Source: Planctomycetota bacterium (GTDB lineage Bacteria > Planctomycetota > Phycisphaerae > Phycisphaerales > UBA1924). From it: a stretch of 49,785 nt of DNA. How positions within the stretch are numbered: position 1 is the stretch's first letter; every line of letters starts with the position of its first letter. The notes under the pieces were generated by a model that had not been told where the DNA came from, made no database searches, and saw only the letters and a program-made list of their open reading frames with translations. The DNA lies in assembly GCA_017303555.1 (NCBI GenBank), contig JAFLCN010000028.1, positions 1 to 49,785 of the forward strand, read 5' to 3'. The position numbers and the translations under genes are program-made. Shown one piece after another: positions 8,619-16,182 of the stretch.

Positions 8619-9746
8619 TTGCAACGCACGCCGCTTCATTCGTTCCATGCCGAGAAGAAAGCCAAGATGGTGGATTTCGCGGGCTGGGAAATGCCCATGT
8701 TCTACTCGGGCATCATCGAAGAGCACAACCAGGTGCGCACCAGTGGCGGGATGTTTGATGTCTCGCACATGGGGCGTGTGAAGGTGACGGGGCGGCACGC
8801 GCGGAAGTTTCTGGAGAAGCTCTGCACCCGGAAGATCCACGACATGACGCCCGGGCAGTGCCGCTATTCGCTGGTGTGCAATGAACAGGGTGGGGTGAAG
8901 GACGACATCATCGTCTACCGATTCGATGAGGACGACTTCCTGCTCGTGGTGAACGCGAGCAATCGCGAGAAGCTGCTGCCTCACTTCGAGCAGGTGAAGG
9001 GCGAACTGCAGGCGAAGATCGATGATCAGACGCTGAGCACGGCGATGGTGGCGATGCAGGGCCCGAAGGTGATGGACATGATCTCGAAGTTTTCGAGCGA
9101 GATCCCGACGCTGAAGCGGTATCGCTTCACGACCAAGAACCTGATGATCATGAAGGTGATCGTCAGCCGCACGGGCTACACGGGTGAAGACGGCGTCGAG
9201 GCGATTCTGCCGTCGATGTTTGTCGGGATGGCGATGAAGCTGATCCTGAAGGATGTGGACATGAACTCGCCGGACGCGATCGTGAAGCCGGCGGGGCTGG
9301 GCTGCCGCGACACGCTGCGCATTGAGGCGGGGATGCCCTTGTACGGGCACGAACTGGGCGAAGAGATCAACGCGCTCGAGTGCGGCGTGGACTTTGCGAT
9401 CTCGCTCGACAAGCACGAGGGGGATCGGGGCGAGCGGTTTATTGGGCAGGATGCGCTGGAAGCCACGGTGAAGAAGGGGATCACTCGCCGGTTGGTGGGG
9501 ATCGCGCTCGAGGGCAAGCGCTCGGCGCGCCAGGGCATGGCGATCAAGGCGGGCGGCAAGGAAGTGGGCAGCGTGACAAGCGGATGCCTGAGCCCGACGC
9601 TGGGCTATCCGATCGCGATGGGATTTGTGGAGCTCGGCGCGACGGAGATCGGGACGGCTGTGCAGGTGGATTCGGGCCGCGATGGGGCGATGTTTGAGGG
9701 GAAGGTTGTGAAGATGCCTTTCTATTCACCGACGAAGAAGGGGTGA
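8619..9746 (+). CDS. gcvT: aminomethyltransferase (glycine cleavage system T protein)
   Basis: Transfers the methylene group from the H-protein-bound aminomethyl intermediate to tetrahydrofolate, releasing ammonia. At 375 aa it is typical. The N-terminus RTPLHSFHAEKKAKMVDFAG and the folate-site segments MFDVSHMGRVKVTG, QGPKVMDMISKF, SRTGYTGEDGVE and CRDTLRIEAGMPLYGHEL are all recognisable. The start is TTG at 8619, preceded by a good taggag ribosome site; no nearby ATG fits the family N-terminus. The genes for the P, H and L proteins are not in the window. Confidence 0.95.
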   Translation: MQRTPLHSFHAEKKAKMVDFAGWEMPMFYSGIIEEHNQVRTSGGMFDVSHMGRVKVTGRHARKFLEKLCTRKIHDMTPGQCRYSLVCNEQGGVKDDIIVYRFDEDDFLLVVNASNREKLLPHFEQVKGELQAKIDDQTLSTAMVAMQGPKVMDMISKFSSEIPTLKRYRFTTKNLMIMKVIVSRTGYTGEDGVEAILPSMFVGMAMKLILKDVDMNSPDAIVKPAGLGCRDTLRIEAGMPLYGHELGEEINALECGVDFAISLDKHEGDRGERFIGQDALEATVKKGITRRLVGIALEGKRSARQGMAIKAGGKEVGSVTSGCLSPTLGYPIAMGFVELGATEIGTAVQVDSGRDGAMFEGKVVKMPFYSPTKKG

Positions 9747-9797
9747 GGCGCCAGCACTCCGAACGGGTCGGAAGTTCAAGGGAACTATCATTTCGCC

Positions 9798-10091
9798 ATG
9801 GGAAATCCGACATGGCAACCTCGGCCCTTGCCGGCTTCGGCGCTCGAAGGCGATGCCGTGAAGCCGGGCAATCCGCTGTTTGGGCTTGTGTGGATCAACC
9901 CCGAGCGCATGAGCGGTGCGCCGTGTTTTTATGGAACGCGGGTTCCGATCAAGACGTTGTTTGATTATCTCGGCGCGGGCGAAACGGTCGACGCGTTTCT
10001 GGATGATTTCGCGGGCGTCGAACGCGAACAGGTTCTCGAAGTGCTCAAGCTGGCGCCAAATCGCATTGTCGGACTTGGTGCCGCGGCGTGA
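9798..10091 (+). CDS. DUF433 protein, probable antitoxin (module 1)
   Basis: A 97-aa protein. Residues 35-90 match DUF433: INPERMSGAPCFYGTRVPI, then a helix-turn-helix-like stretch TLFDYLGAGETVDAFLDDF, then VEREQVLEVLKLA. The first 30 residues are an extension absent from the second module at 15958. DUF433 proteins usually sit directly upstream of a PIN-like DUF5615 protein, with which they are thought to form a toxin-antitoxin pair. Here the stop overlaps the next start by 4 nt (GTGA), implying translational coupling. Probably DNA-binding and autoregulatory, by family analogy. Confidence 0.85.
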   Translation: MGNPTWQPRPLPASALEGDAVKPGNPLFGLVWINPERMSGAPCFYGTRVPIKTLFDYLGAGETVDAFLDDFAGVEREQVLEVLKLAPNRIVGLGAAA

Positions 10092-10417
10092 AGATTCTGC
10101 TCGACCATTGCGTGCCGAAGCGTTTTGGATCGCGATTGACAGGTCACGAGGTTTTCACGGCGGCTTCGCAAGGATGGGAGTTCAAGAAGAACGGTGAATT
10201 GATGAAGTCGGCAGCAGTGGCGGGTTTTGATGCGATGGTGACCGTCGATCAGAATCTGCCGTATCAGCAGTCGACCAGCGATTTGCCCCTCGCCGTTGTC
10301 GTGCTTCTCGCCCGAAGCAACGACATTTCCGACCTTGTCGTTTTGGTTGAGCCGTTGCTCGCGGTTCTTGAAACGCTGCAACCGAAATCGCTGATCTACG
10401 TCGGTCGACGCCGATAG
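10088..10417 (+). CDS. DUF5615 PIN-like protein, probable toxin (module 1)
   Basis: A 109-aa protein with a GTG start overlapping the DUF433 stop. The N-terminal strand MKILLDHCVPKRF carries the first acidic residue. The central AGFDAMVTVDQNLPYQQ matches the second acidic cluster of PIN-like DUF5615 proteins, which normally read xxDaDF or similar. The C-terminal half is hydrophobic strands and helix (LAVVVLLARSND, LVVLVEPLLAVLETL). The PIN fold is an RNase fold, and toxicity is inferred only from family and gene order. LDHC replaces the more usual LDEN. Confidence 0.82.
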   Translation: MKILLDHCVPKRFGSRLTGHEVFTAASQGWEFKKNGELMKSAAVAGFDAMVTVDQNLPYQQSTSDLPLAVVVLLARSNDISDLVVLVEPLLAVLETLQPKSLIYVGRRR

Positions 10418-10524
10418 GGTCGCGAGTCGATCGGCCCAAAAAACTGTCGAATGGGGCGGACGGCACTCGATGGCCCGACTACTGTTTGGTGCTCGAGCGG
10501 ATGGCCGCTTTTGAGCGACAACTT

Positions 10525-10608
10525 GCGGCTGTGGCGGAATTGGCAGACGCGCTAGATTCAGGTTCTAGTGGGGTCACACCCGTGGAGGTTCGACTCCTCT
10601 CAGCCGCA
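10525..10608 (+). tRNA. tRNA-Leu, anticodon CAG
   Basis: An 84-nt class II tRNA. The acceptor stem GCGGCTG pairs with CAGCCGC, followed by discriminator A. The anticodon stem CTAGA/TCTAG encloses loop TTCAGGT, giving CAG (decodes CUG). There is a long variable arm (TGGGGTCACACCCG) and a T-arm loop GTTCGACTC. The 3' CCA is not encoded. It stands alone, with no neighbouring tRNA or integrase. Confidence 0.97.
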
Positions 10609-10902
10609 CTTGCACGAGGCTCGGCAGATTGCCGGGCCTCGGTGCGTTTTGGGGGGTGAAGGATGTCTTGGGGTTGCTGTGGCACGCCTTCCGCGTGCGG
10701 GGATTTCATGGACGGGGACCGAGGGTGTCGTTCGCAAAGCTCGCTCCACCCTCGGCTCGAATCTGTGCAGCCCGTTCGGGCTGAACGGCAGGGTTGAGGC
10801 GGAAGAGCGAGGGGTTGATTTGGCACGCTTTGCGGGATTGTTCTCCCACCCCCAACCCCCTCCCTCGGGGAGGGGGCTTGAGAAGAGGTACCATCGATCT
10901 CC
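10609..10902. other. gene-free interval with several palindromes
   Basis: About 290 bases without a supportable gene. It contains GCACGC/GCGTGC (10682-10698), a CCGAGGGTG (10719-10727) / CACCCTCGG (10747-10755) inverted repeat, a CAGCCC-GTTC-GGGCTG hairpin (10768-10783) and a C-rich palindrome (10845-10879). Such density suggests dispersed repetitive elements rather than a promoter for the next gene. Confidence 0.6.
10845..10879 (+). repeat. 35-nt C-rich/G-rich palindrome, copy 2
   Basis: REP-like element whose C-rich left arm can pair with the G-rich right arm (gggagggggctt). It is identical at 33 of 35 positions to the copy at 11668-11702. It lies 23 nt before the RNase HII-like start. Confidence 0.8.
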
Positions 10903-11937
10903 ATGGCGCTTTTGCTGGTTGGCATTGATGAGGCGGGGTTCGGGCCGATGCTCGGGCCGTTGTGTGTTGGCATGAGCGCGTTTTTGGTGGAGGATTGGAA
11001 CGAGGGGGATAAGAAGCCGTGCTTGTGGACGTCGCTTGCGAGCGGGGTCTGCCGCGAGGCGCGGGATAAGCGTGGGCGGATTGCGTTTGCGGATTCGAAG
11101 GCGTTGAAGCTACCCAATGACGTGAGCGGGCGCGGAAGGCATCCGTTGATGCACCTGGAACGCGGGGTGTTGGCTGCCGCGGCGAATCTTGAGAGCGATT
11201 CGATGCCTCAGTCGGATTCGGAGTTGCACGGGATGCTCGACGCATCGGTGCGCGGGCAGCCGTGGTACGAGGGTGATGCGATCGCGCTGCCGGTTTCGAG
11301 CAATGCGCCGATGATGGGGATCGCGGCGAACCTGCTTGCGAGTGCGCTGGCGGAAGGGAAAGTGAAGCTGCTGGCGATGCGCTGCCGCGTGATGGGGGAG
11401 CGTGAGTTCAACAGGATCATCGGTGAGACAGGCAACAAGGGCGATGTGTGCATCGCGACGCTGGCGGATCACTTGAAGACGGTGATGGGATTGATGGAGG
11501 CGTTTCCGGATGCGTCGGTGCGCGTCGCGTGCGACAAGCTGGGCGGACGCGATGGGTACTCGCAGGTGCTCGAGCGGATTTTGCCGGAGTGGGAATGCGG
11601 CGTGATCGAGCAGGGGGCGGAGAGGTCGAACTATGAGTTGAGGAAGAGGCTAGAAGGCAAAGGCGAACCCACCCCCAAGCCCCTCCCTCAGGGAGGGGGC
11701 TTCCGAATTTCGTTTCAGCCGGAGGCGGAGAAGGAGCATCTGCCGGTGGCGCTGGCTTCGATGATTGCGAAGTACGTGCGCGAGCTGGCGATGCATCGGT
11801 TCAATCGGTATTGGTCGGGACGCATGCCGGAGTTGAAGCCGACGGCGGGGTACACGCTGGATGCGCGAAGGTGGCTTGCGGATGCGGCGAAAGTTGTGAC
11901 GAAGGAAGAGCGGCAGGCGATGGTGCGGCGTGCGTGA
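10903..11937 (+). CDS. RNase HII-like protein with altered substrate motif
   Basis: A 344-aa RNase H-fold protein, longer than RNase HII (about 200-260 aa). Motif I is GIDEAGFGPMLGPL at residues 7-20: the catalytic Asp9 and Glu10 are kept, but the Arg of the GRG ribonucleotide-sensing motif is Phe13. FADSKAL (62-68) matches DSKxL. Asp212 in VACDKLGGRDGY is a candidate third acidic residue. ASMIAKYVREL (286-296) matches the ASIxAKxxRD motif with Glu295 in place of Asp. Residues 255-268 (GEPTPKPLPQGGGF) are the translation of an inserted palindrome. RNase HII cuts RNA in RNA-DNA hybrids; here the specificity may differ. I do not assign rnhB. Confidence 0.75.
   Translation: MALLLVGIDEAGFGPMLGPLCVGMSAFLVEDWNEGDKKPCLWTSLASGVCREARDKRGRIAFADSKALKLPNDVSGRGRHPLMHLERGVLAAAANLESDSMPQSDSELHGMLDASVRGQPWYEGDAIALPVSSNAPMMGIAANLLASALAEGKVKLLAMRCRVMGEREFNRIIGETGNKGDVCIATLADHLKTVMGLMEAFPDASVRVACDKLGGRDGYSQVLERILPEWECGVIEQGAERSNYELRKRLEGKGEPTPKPLPQGGGFRISFQPEAEKEHLPVALASMIAKYVRELAMHRFNRYWSGRMPELKPTAGYTLDARRWLADAAKVVTKEERQAMVRRA
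11668..11702 (+). repeat. 35-nt palindrome inside the RNase HII-like gene, copy 3
   Basis: Near-identical (33/35) to the intergenic copy at 10845. It is read in frame, and codes for the PTPKPLPQGGG segment. It sits between the core and the ASMIAK motif. Confidence 0.85.
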
Positions 11938-11950
11938 TGGCGCGGTAAGA

Positions 11951-11984
11951 AGAGACGGAGAGAAGAAGAGACAGAGAGGAGGAG
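11951..11984 (+). repeat. degenerate CACRGAG-type array before ribD
   Basis: Purine-rich stretch with GACGGAG and GACAGAG units, resembling the tail of the array at 1121-1137. It ends about 11 nt before the ribD start. GAG reads toward the gene, opposite to the arrays before fmt and dnaJ. Its gagg could serve as a ribosome site. Confidence 0.45.
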
Positions 11985-11995
11985 CGCGGTAGCGG

Positions 11996-13138
11996 ATGAT
12001 GTGGGAGCTCGACCAACAGGATCGTGTGATGCTGGATCTGGCGGCGAGGGTGGCCTGCCGCGCTGAGGGGTATGTGGGCGAGAATCCGCTTGTTGGGGCG
12101 GTGGTTGTGCGTGACGGGCGGGTGATCGGGATCGGGCATCATCGGCGGTTTGGCGATGTGCATGCGGAACGGGCGGCGATCTCGGATTGCACGCGCCGCG
12201 GCGAGAATCCGCGCGGGGCGACGATGTATGTCACGCTGGAGCCTTGCTCACACACGGGGAAGCAGCCGCCGTGCGCCGACCTGCTGATCGAGAGCGGGAT
12301 TGCAGCGGTGGTGTGTGCGCGGCGCGATCCGAATCCGATCGCGGCGGGCGGTGCGGCGAAGCTTGAGAAGGCGGGCGTTCGCGTGCGGTTTTCCAGCGCG
12401 AGCAGTGCGGCGATTGCGCTGTCGGATCCGTTTGTGAAGCGGGTGACGACGGGTTTGCCCTGGGTGATCGCGAAATGGGCGCAGACGATTGATGGGCGGA
12501 TTGCCACTCGCAGCGGCGAATCGAAGTGGATCAGCAGCGATCGTTCGCGTCGGCGCGTGCATGCGATCCGGGCACGGGTCGATGCGGTGTTGACGGGGAT
12601 GGGCACGGTGCTCGCGGACGACCCGATGCTCACGGCGCGGGATGTGCGGCGCGTACGCAGTCGCGCGATCCGCGTGGTGGCGGATAGCGATCTGGATATA
12701 CCCGAGGATTGCGCGCTGGTGAAGACCGCGCGGGACGTTCGCACGGTGATCGTGTGCGAAAAGGAGCTTGCAACGACAGAGATCACGCGCGAGAAGCGGA
12801 TGCGACTCACGATGGCGGGAGTTCTGGTGATCGGCGTGCCGATGCGGGGTCCGGGGCTCGACCTGCGTGAACTGCTCGCGGAGCTTGCGAAGCAGTGCGG
12901 CGTTTCGACCGTGCTGGTGGAAGCAGGGCCGGGGCTGATCGGCTCGATGATCGATGGCGATCTGATCGATGAATTGCGGGTGTTTGTGGCGCCGTTGATG
13001 TTGGGGGATGAGATGGCGAAGAGTGCCGCGGCGGGGAGGATTGCGCCGTCGCTTTCGGCGGCGCACCGGTATGAGTTGATGCGGGCGAAGCGGATCGAGA
13101 ATGACTTGGAAGTGGTGTATCGGAGGAAGGGGAGGTAG
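11996..13138 (+). CDS. ribD: bifunctional riboflavin biosynthesis deaminase/reductase RibD
   Basis: Second and third steps of riboflavin synthesis: deamination of the pyrimidine intermediate, then NADPH-dependent ribosyl reduction. 380 aa. The N-terminal cytidine-deaminase-like domain has NPLVGAVVVRDGRVIG, the zinc His in HAERAA and the zinc Cys pair in LEPCSHTGKQPPC. The reductase domain starts near residue 150 (PWVIAKWAQTIDGRIAT), followed by SKWISSDRSRRRVH, LTGMGTVLADDP and VLVEAGPGLIGSMI. Two consecutive ATGs occur at 11996 and 11999; either could be used. Other rib genes are absent here. Confidence 0.95.
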   Translation: MMWELDQQDRVMLDLAARVACRAEGYVGENPLVGAVVVRDGRVIGIGHHRRFGDVHAERAAISDCTRRGENPRGATMYVTLEPCSHTGKQPPCADLLIESGIAAVVCARRDPNPIAAGGAAKLEKAGVRVRFSSASSAAIALSDPFVKRVTTGLPWVIAKWAQTIDGRIATRSGESKWISSDRSRRRVHAIRARVDAVLTGMGTVLADDPMLTARDVRRVRSRAIRVVADSDLDIPEDCALVKTARDVRTVIVCEKELATTEITREKRMRLTMAGVLVIGVPMRGPGLDLRELLAELAKQCGVSTVLVEAGPGLIGSMIDGDLIDELRVFVAPLMLGDEMAKSAAAGRIAPSLSAAHRYELMRAKRIENDLEVVYRRKGR

Positions 13139-13163
13139 GGCGGAATGGTGGATGGGGGATGTG

Positions 13164-13198
13164 GGATTTCGGATTTCGGATTGCGGAGTTCGGAATTT
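13164..13198. repeat. five imperfect 7-bp tandem units
   Basis: GGATTTC, GGATTTC, GGATTGC, GGAGTTC, GGAATTT in succession, filling most of the 63-nt gap between the convergent ribD and YgfZ-like genes. No hairpin terminator is seen in the gap. Confidence 0.7.
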
Positions 13199-13201
13199 TG
13201 A

Positions 13202-14542
13202 TTACGCGCGCGAGTTGTGGGTTTGCAGTGTGAGCTGCGCGGTCATGGTGAGTGTTTCGCTTTCGGCCTGGACTCGGAACTTCGCGTTTGGGGTTGCGGC
13301 GTCCTGCTTGATGGCGGCGAAGCAGAGCGGGGTTGCGGCGTTCATAGGACTGAGCGTTGAACTGGTGATGACGCCGAGGGATTCGGTGCTTTGCGGGTCG
13401 AGCGGGAGGACCTGCGCGCCGGAGATTGGCTGCGGCATGCCGGCGAGGTAGGGGTCTTCGGCTTGTGCCGCGCCGGGGCGGTGGTGGAGGGTCTGTGCTT
13501 CGGCGAGGAGCGCGACGAGTTTGCGCTTGGAGTGGCCTCGCGAGTGCATGCGGGCGACGACTTCCTGGCCGAGGTAGCAGCCTTTGGTGAAGCTGACTCT
13601 GGTCTCGATGATGCCGGTTTCGGCGGGAAGTGAGCTTGGGCCGAAATCGATGTAGTAGAGGGGCGTGCCGCCTTCGATGCGGGCGATGTTGAAAGCGTGC
13701 CAGCCTCCGGGGCGAAGGCGGATTTGCGCGGAGAGCTCGGTGGAGAGGTGGGGGTGGCCGCGTTCGTGGACGTGCTCGTGCGGGAAGCCGCGCGTGAGGA
13801 GGAGTTCGTAGATGGCGCGGGCGTGTTCGGTGGGGACGATTAGATCGATCCCGCGTTCGCCGGTCTGGTCGCGGCGGTCGATGATCACTTCGGCTTCACC
13901 GATTCGGATGATGGTGGAGCGATTGGGCTCAAGTGATGCGAGATCGGGTCCGGCGACGGGCGTCGAGATCGCGGCGAGAAGCTGCAGCGCGGTGGGGCCG
14001 TGGAGCGCGAGGCGATGAGTGGTTTCCGAGAGATCGCGCATCGCGGCATCTTCGCTGATGATGAAGGCGTTGAGACCGTCGAGGGCGCGCTTGGCGGCGT
14101 GGGCATCGCATTCCAGCAGGACGCGATCGGGGAGGATGAGGACGCGAAGATCGGCGTCGATACGGCCTTTGCGGTTGAGCCAGAAGCTCGAGACGCTCAC
14201 AAACGGATCGAGCCACTTCTTCGCGGGCTTGAGCTCCTGCGTGATCATGCGATTGAGGAACTCGAGACGCTCGGCGCCGGTGACTTCGAGCACGGCGCGA
14301 TTCGGAAGATCGAGGAGCAGGCAGCCCTTGCGGATCGCGGCGTATTCGAGTTCGAGCTCCCCGTAGATGCCGACGATTTCAATGGGGGCGGAAGGCGGGG
14401 CGAATGTGGCCGTCGAGCCGCTTGGAAGTTGCGACTCAGAATCAGCGGGCGCGCCCGAAGAGACTTGGGCATCCGGGCCGTAGGGGAGCATCATCGCGCC
14501 GGCCTGGTCGTGGAGGGGTTGAATGGGGGTTTGGCGGGCCAT
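13202..14542 (-). CDS. ygfZ: YgfZ/GcvT-family folate-binding protein
   Basis: About 446 aa from the ATG at 14542 (MARQTPIQPL), longer than E. coli YgfZ. The family signature KGCYLGQEVVARM lies near residue 320 and contains the conserved Cys. The folate-domain fold is seen in GCLLLDLPNRAVLEVTGAERLEFLNRM and SFWLNRKGRIDADLRVLILPD. YgfZ proteins help assemble or repair Fe-S cluster enzymes in a folate-dependent way. The first 60 residues are a Ser/Pro/Ala-rich extension; an internal start (MMLPYGPD) is possible. It is divergent from the M42 peptidase across a 292-nt region holding a paired CGCAGAG inverted repeat. Confidence 0.88.
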   Translation of the reverse strand: MARQTPIQPLHDQAGAMMLPYGPDAQVSSGAPADSESQLPSGSTATFAPPSAPIEIVGIYGELELEYAAIRKGCLLLDLPNRAVLEVTGAERLEFLNRMITQELKPAKKWLDPFVSVSSFWLNRKGRIDADLRVLILPDRVLLECDAHAAKRALDGLNAFIISEDAAMRDLSETTHRLALHGPTALQLLAAISTPVAGPDLASLEPNRSTIIRIGEAEVIIDRRDQTGERGIDLIVPTEHARAIYELLLTRGFPHEHVHERGHPHLSTELSAQIRLRPGGWHAFNIARIEGGTPLYYIDFGPSSLPAETGIIETRVSFTKGCYLGQEVVARMHSRGHSKRKLVALLAEAQTLHHRPGAAQAEDPYLAGMPQPISGAQVLPLDPQSTESLGVITSSTLSPMNAATPLCFAAIKQDAATPNAKFRVQAESETLTMTAQLTLQTHNSRA

Positions 14543-14570
14543 GTCGCTTTTCGAAGGTAAAGGCAATTGG

Positions 14571-14604
14571 CACCGCAGAGTCGCAGAGGATGCAGAGAAG
14601 AAAG
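14571..14604 (-). repeat. CGCAGAG array, left arm of an inverted repeat
   Basis: Starts caccgcagagtcgcagag. These 18 bases are perfectly repeated in inverted form at 14685-14702. Read on the minus strand it is CTCTGCG-rich and points toward the YgfZ-like start 28 nt away. Confidence 0.85.
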
Positions 14605-14671
14605 CAGGATGACCTTTGAGAGAACCGCGATTGTGGATGCTTAAGGGCGAGTCTTGATTGCAATTCAGCGG
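14605..14671. other. spacer between inverted CGCAGAG arms
   Basis: 67 nt with no reading frame of note and no similarity that I can see to the GxxExxY gene found between the comparable arms at 40.8-41.2 kb. The rest of the intergenic region (14703-14834) holds a hairpin at about 14724-14752 and presumably the M42 peptidase promoter. Confidence 0.5.
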
Positions 14672-14702
14672 CTTTCTCTGCGTTCTCTGCGACTCTGCGG
14701 TG
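14672..14702 (+). repeat. CGCAGAG array, right arm of an inverted repeat
   Basis: Reverse complement of the left arm over 18 perfect bases plus a further partly matched stretch. It reads CTCTGCG on the plus strand, toward the M42 peptidase 132 nt downstream. Confidence 0.85.
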
Positions 14703-14834
14703 AATTCTTGTCCGGTGAATATCTTCCGCTTCCCCCGCAACGAGCGGGCGGAATCGCGGTATTCTTGCGATCCCCCCAGCCCCCGGCCTTCTGTTTGATG
14801 GCTTGGGCGGGAATTTGGATTCGAAGGGAAGAAC

Positions 14835-15911
14835 ATGAACGTCGATCTCTTGAAGCGGTTGTGCGAGACCCCCGGTGTGCCTGGTCGCGAGGAGCGCGTG
14901 CGGGCGGTGATCGAAGAAGAGATCGAGGGCTTGTTCGATGAAGTGCGGACGGACCCGATGGGGTCATTGATCTGCACGCGGCACCCGCGCGGGAAGGCGG
15001 CGGGGGGGAAAAAGAAGGGTGCGCAATCGCGTCCGACACGCGTGATGCAGCTCTGCCACATGGACGAGATCGGGTTCTACGTCACGTTCATCGACGACAA
15101 GGGATTTATCTGGCTGAACAACGCGGGCGGGTTTGACACGCGGAACTTGTTTTCGCGGCGTGTGCTGGTTTGTACGGAAGACGGAGATATCAAGGGTGTG
15201 ATGAACCCGGGTGGTCGGCCGGTGCACATCGCGAGCCCGAAGGATCGCGAGAAGGTGCCGGAGGTGAAGGAGTTCTTTGTCGATATCGGGTTGCCGGGCG
15301 ACAAGGTGAAGAAGCGCGTGAAGGTCGGCGATTACGTCGTGATGGATGAGCCGCTGATCGAGGTCGGCGACAAGCTCGTCAGCAAGGCGATGGATAATCG
15401 GGTCGCGTGCTGGCTGGGCATCGAGAGCGTGCGTCAGCTCGACAAGAACAAGAACGGGCATGCGTGCGAGGTCGTTGTCGCGTTCACCGTTCAGGAAGAA
15501 GTGGGGCTGCGCGGCGCGAAGACGGCAAGCCATGCGGTGCTGCCGGATATTGGGCTCGGCATCGACGTGACGCTGGCGTGCGATACGCCGGGTGTGCCTC
15601 CGGAAGAAGCGGTTTCGCGGCACGGTTCGGGCTTTGCGCTGCACATCAAGGACAGTTCGTTCATCTCGGATTACCAGCTTGTGAAGGAGATCGAGAAGCT
15701 GGCGGAGAAGAACAAGATTCCGTATCAGAGGTCGATCCTGGCGGCGGGCGGGCAGGACGGCGCTGCGGCACAGCAGGCGGCAGCGGGCGCGCGAGCGGTC
15801 GGGATCACGGTCGGCACGCGGTACATACACACGGTGACTGAGATGATTGACCGGAAGGATCTCGCGGCGGCGCGGGATATTTTGGCGGCGTATATGGCGG
15901 GGTGTGAGTGA
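14835..15911 (+). CDS. M42 family metallo-aminopeptidase
   Basis: A 358-aa dinuclear-metal aminopeptidase of the M42 (glutamyl aminopeptidase / FrvX / TET) family, cytosolic. Metal and catalytic sites visible: His75-x-Asp77 in CHMDEIG, the bridging Asp in KAMDNRVACW, the Glu-Glu pair in VQEEVGLRGAKTA, the Asp in LGIDVTLACDTPG and the His in RYIHTVTEM. The N-terminus LLKRLCETPGVPGREERVR is typical. An insert of Lys-rich residues (GKAAGGKKKGAQ) lies near residue 55. The family forms large tetrahedral assemblies; the exact substrate cannot be read from sequence. Confidence 0.93.
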   Translation: MNVDLLKRLCETPGVPGREERVRAVIEEEIEGLFDEVRTDPMGSLICTRHPRGKAAGGKKKGAQSRPTRVMQLCHMDEIGFYVTFIDDKGFIWLNNAGGFDTRNLFSRRVLVCTEDGDIKGVMNPGGRPVHIASPKDREKVPEVKEFFVDIGLPGDKVKKRVKVGDYVVMDEPLIEVGDKLVSKAMDNRVACWLGIESVRQLDKNKNGHACEVVVAFTVQEEVGLRGAKTASHAVLPDIGLGIDVTLACDTPGVPPEEAVSRHGSGFALHIKDSSFISDYQLVKEIEKLAEKNKIPYQRSILAAGGQDGAAAQQAAAGARAVGITVGTRYIHTVTEMIDRKDLAAARDILAAYMAGCE

Positions 15912-15957
15912 TCTGAACTGGCGTGCTGATTTGGCCCTTGGCCCTACAGTTGTCATT

Positions 15958-16182
15958 ATGGATTACTCGAAGATCATCACGATCGAGCCCGGCAAACGCG
16001 GCGGCAAACCGTGCATCCGTGGGCTTCGGATCACGGTCTACGACGTGCTTGACTATCTTGCATCGGGGATGACGCAGGAGCAGATCCTCGCGGACTTCCC
16101 TGACCTGTCTCAGGAAGACATTCGCGCGTGTCTCGCATTTGCGGCGGATCGTGAGCGGCGGGTGATGAGTCGAACCGCGTGA
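15958..16182 (+). CDS. DUF433 protein, probable antitoxin (module 2)
   Basis: A 74-aa compact DUF433 protein: ITIEPGKRGGKPCIRGLRITVYDVLDYLASG, followed by MTQEQILADFPDLSQEDIRACLAFA. Start ATG at 15958; reading further upstream would run into the peptidase gene. It overlaps the DUF5615 gene by 4 nt (GTGA), exactly as in module 1. It lies 46 nt after the M42 peptidase. The protein is presumably the labile DNA-binding partner of the downstream PIN-like protein. Confidence 0.92.
   Translation: MDYSKIITIEPGKRGGKPCIRGLRITVYDVLDYLASGMTQEQILADFPDLSQEDIRACLAFAADRERRVMSRTA

Noticed and set aside
13202..15061. Extended YgfZ-like protein of 619 residues
   Set aside because: The extra N-terminus translates both CGCAGAG arms and overlaps the divergent M42 peptidase.
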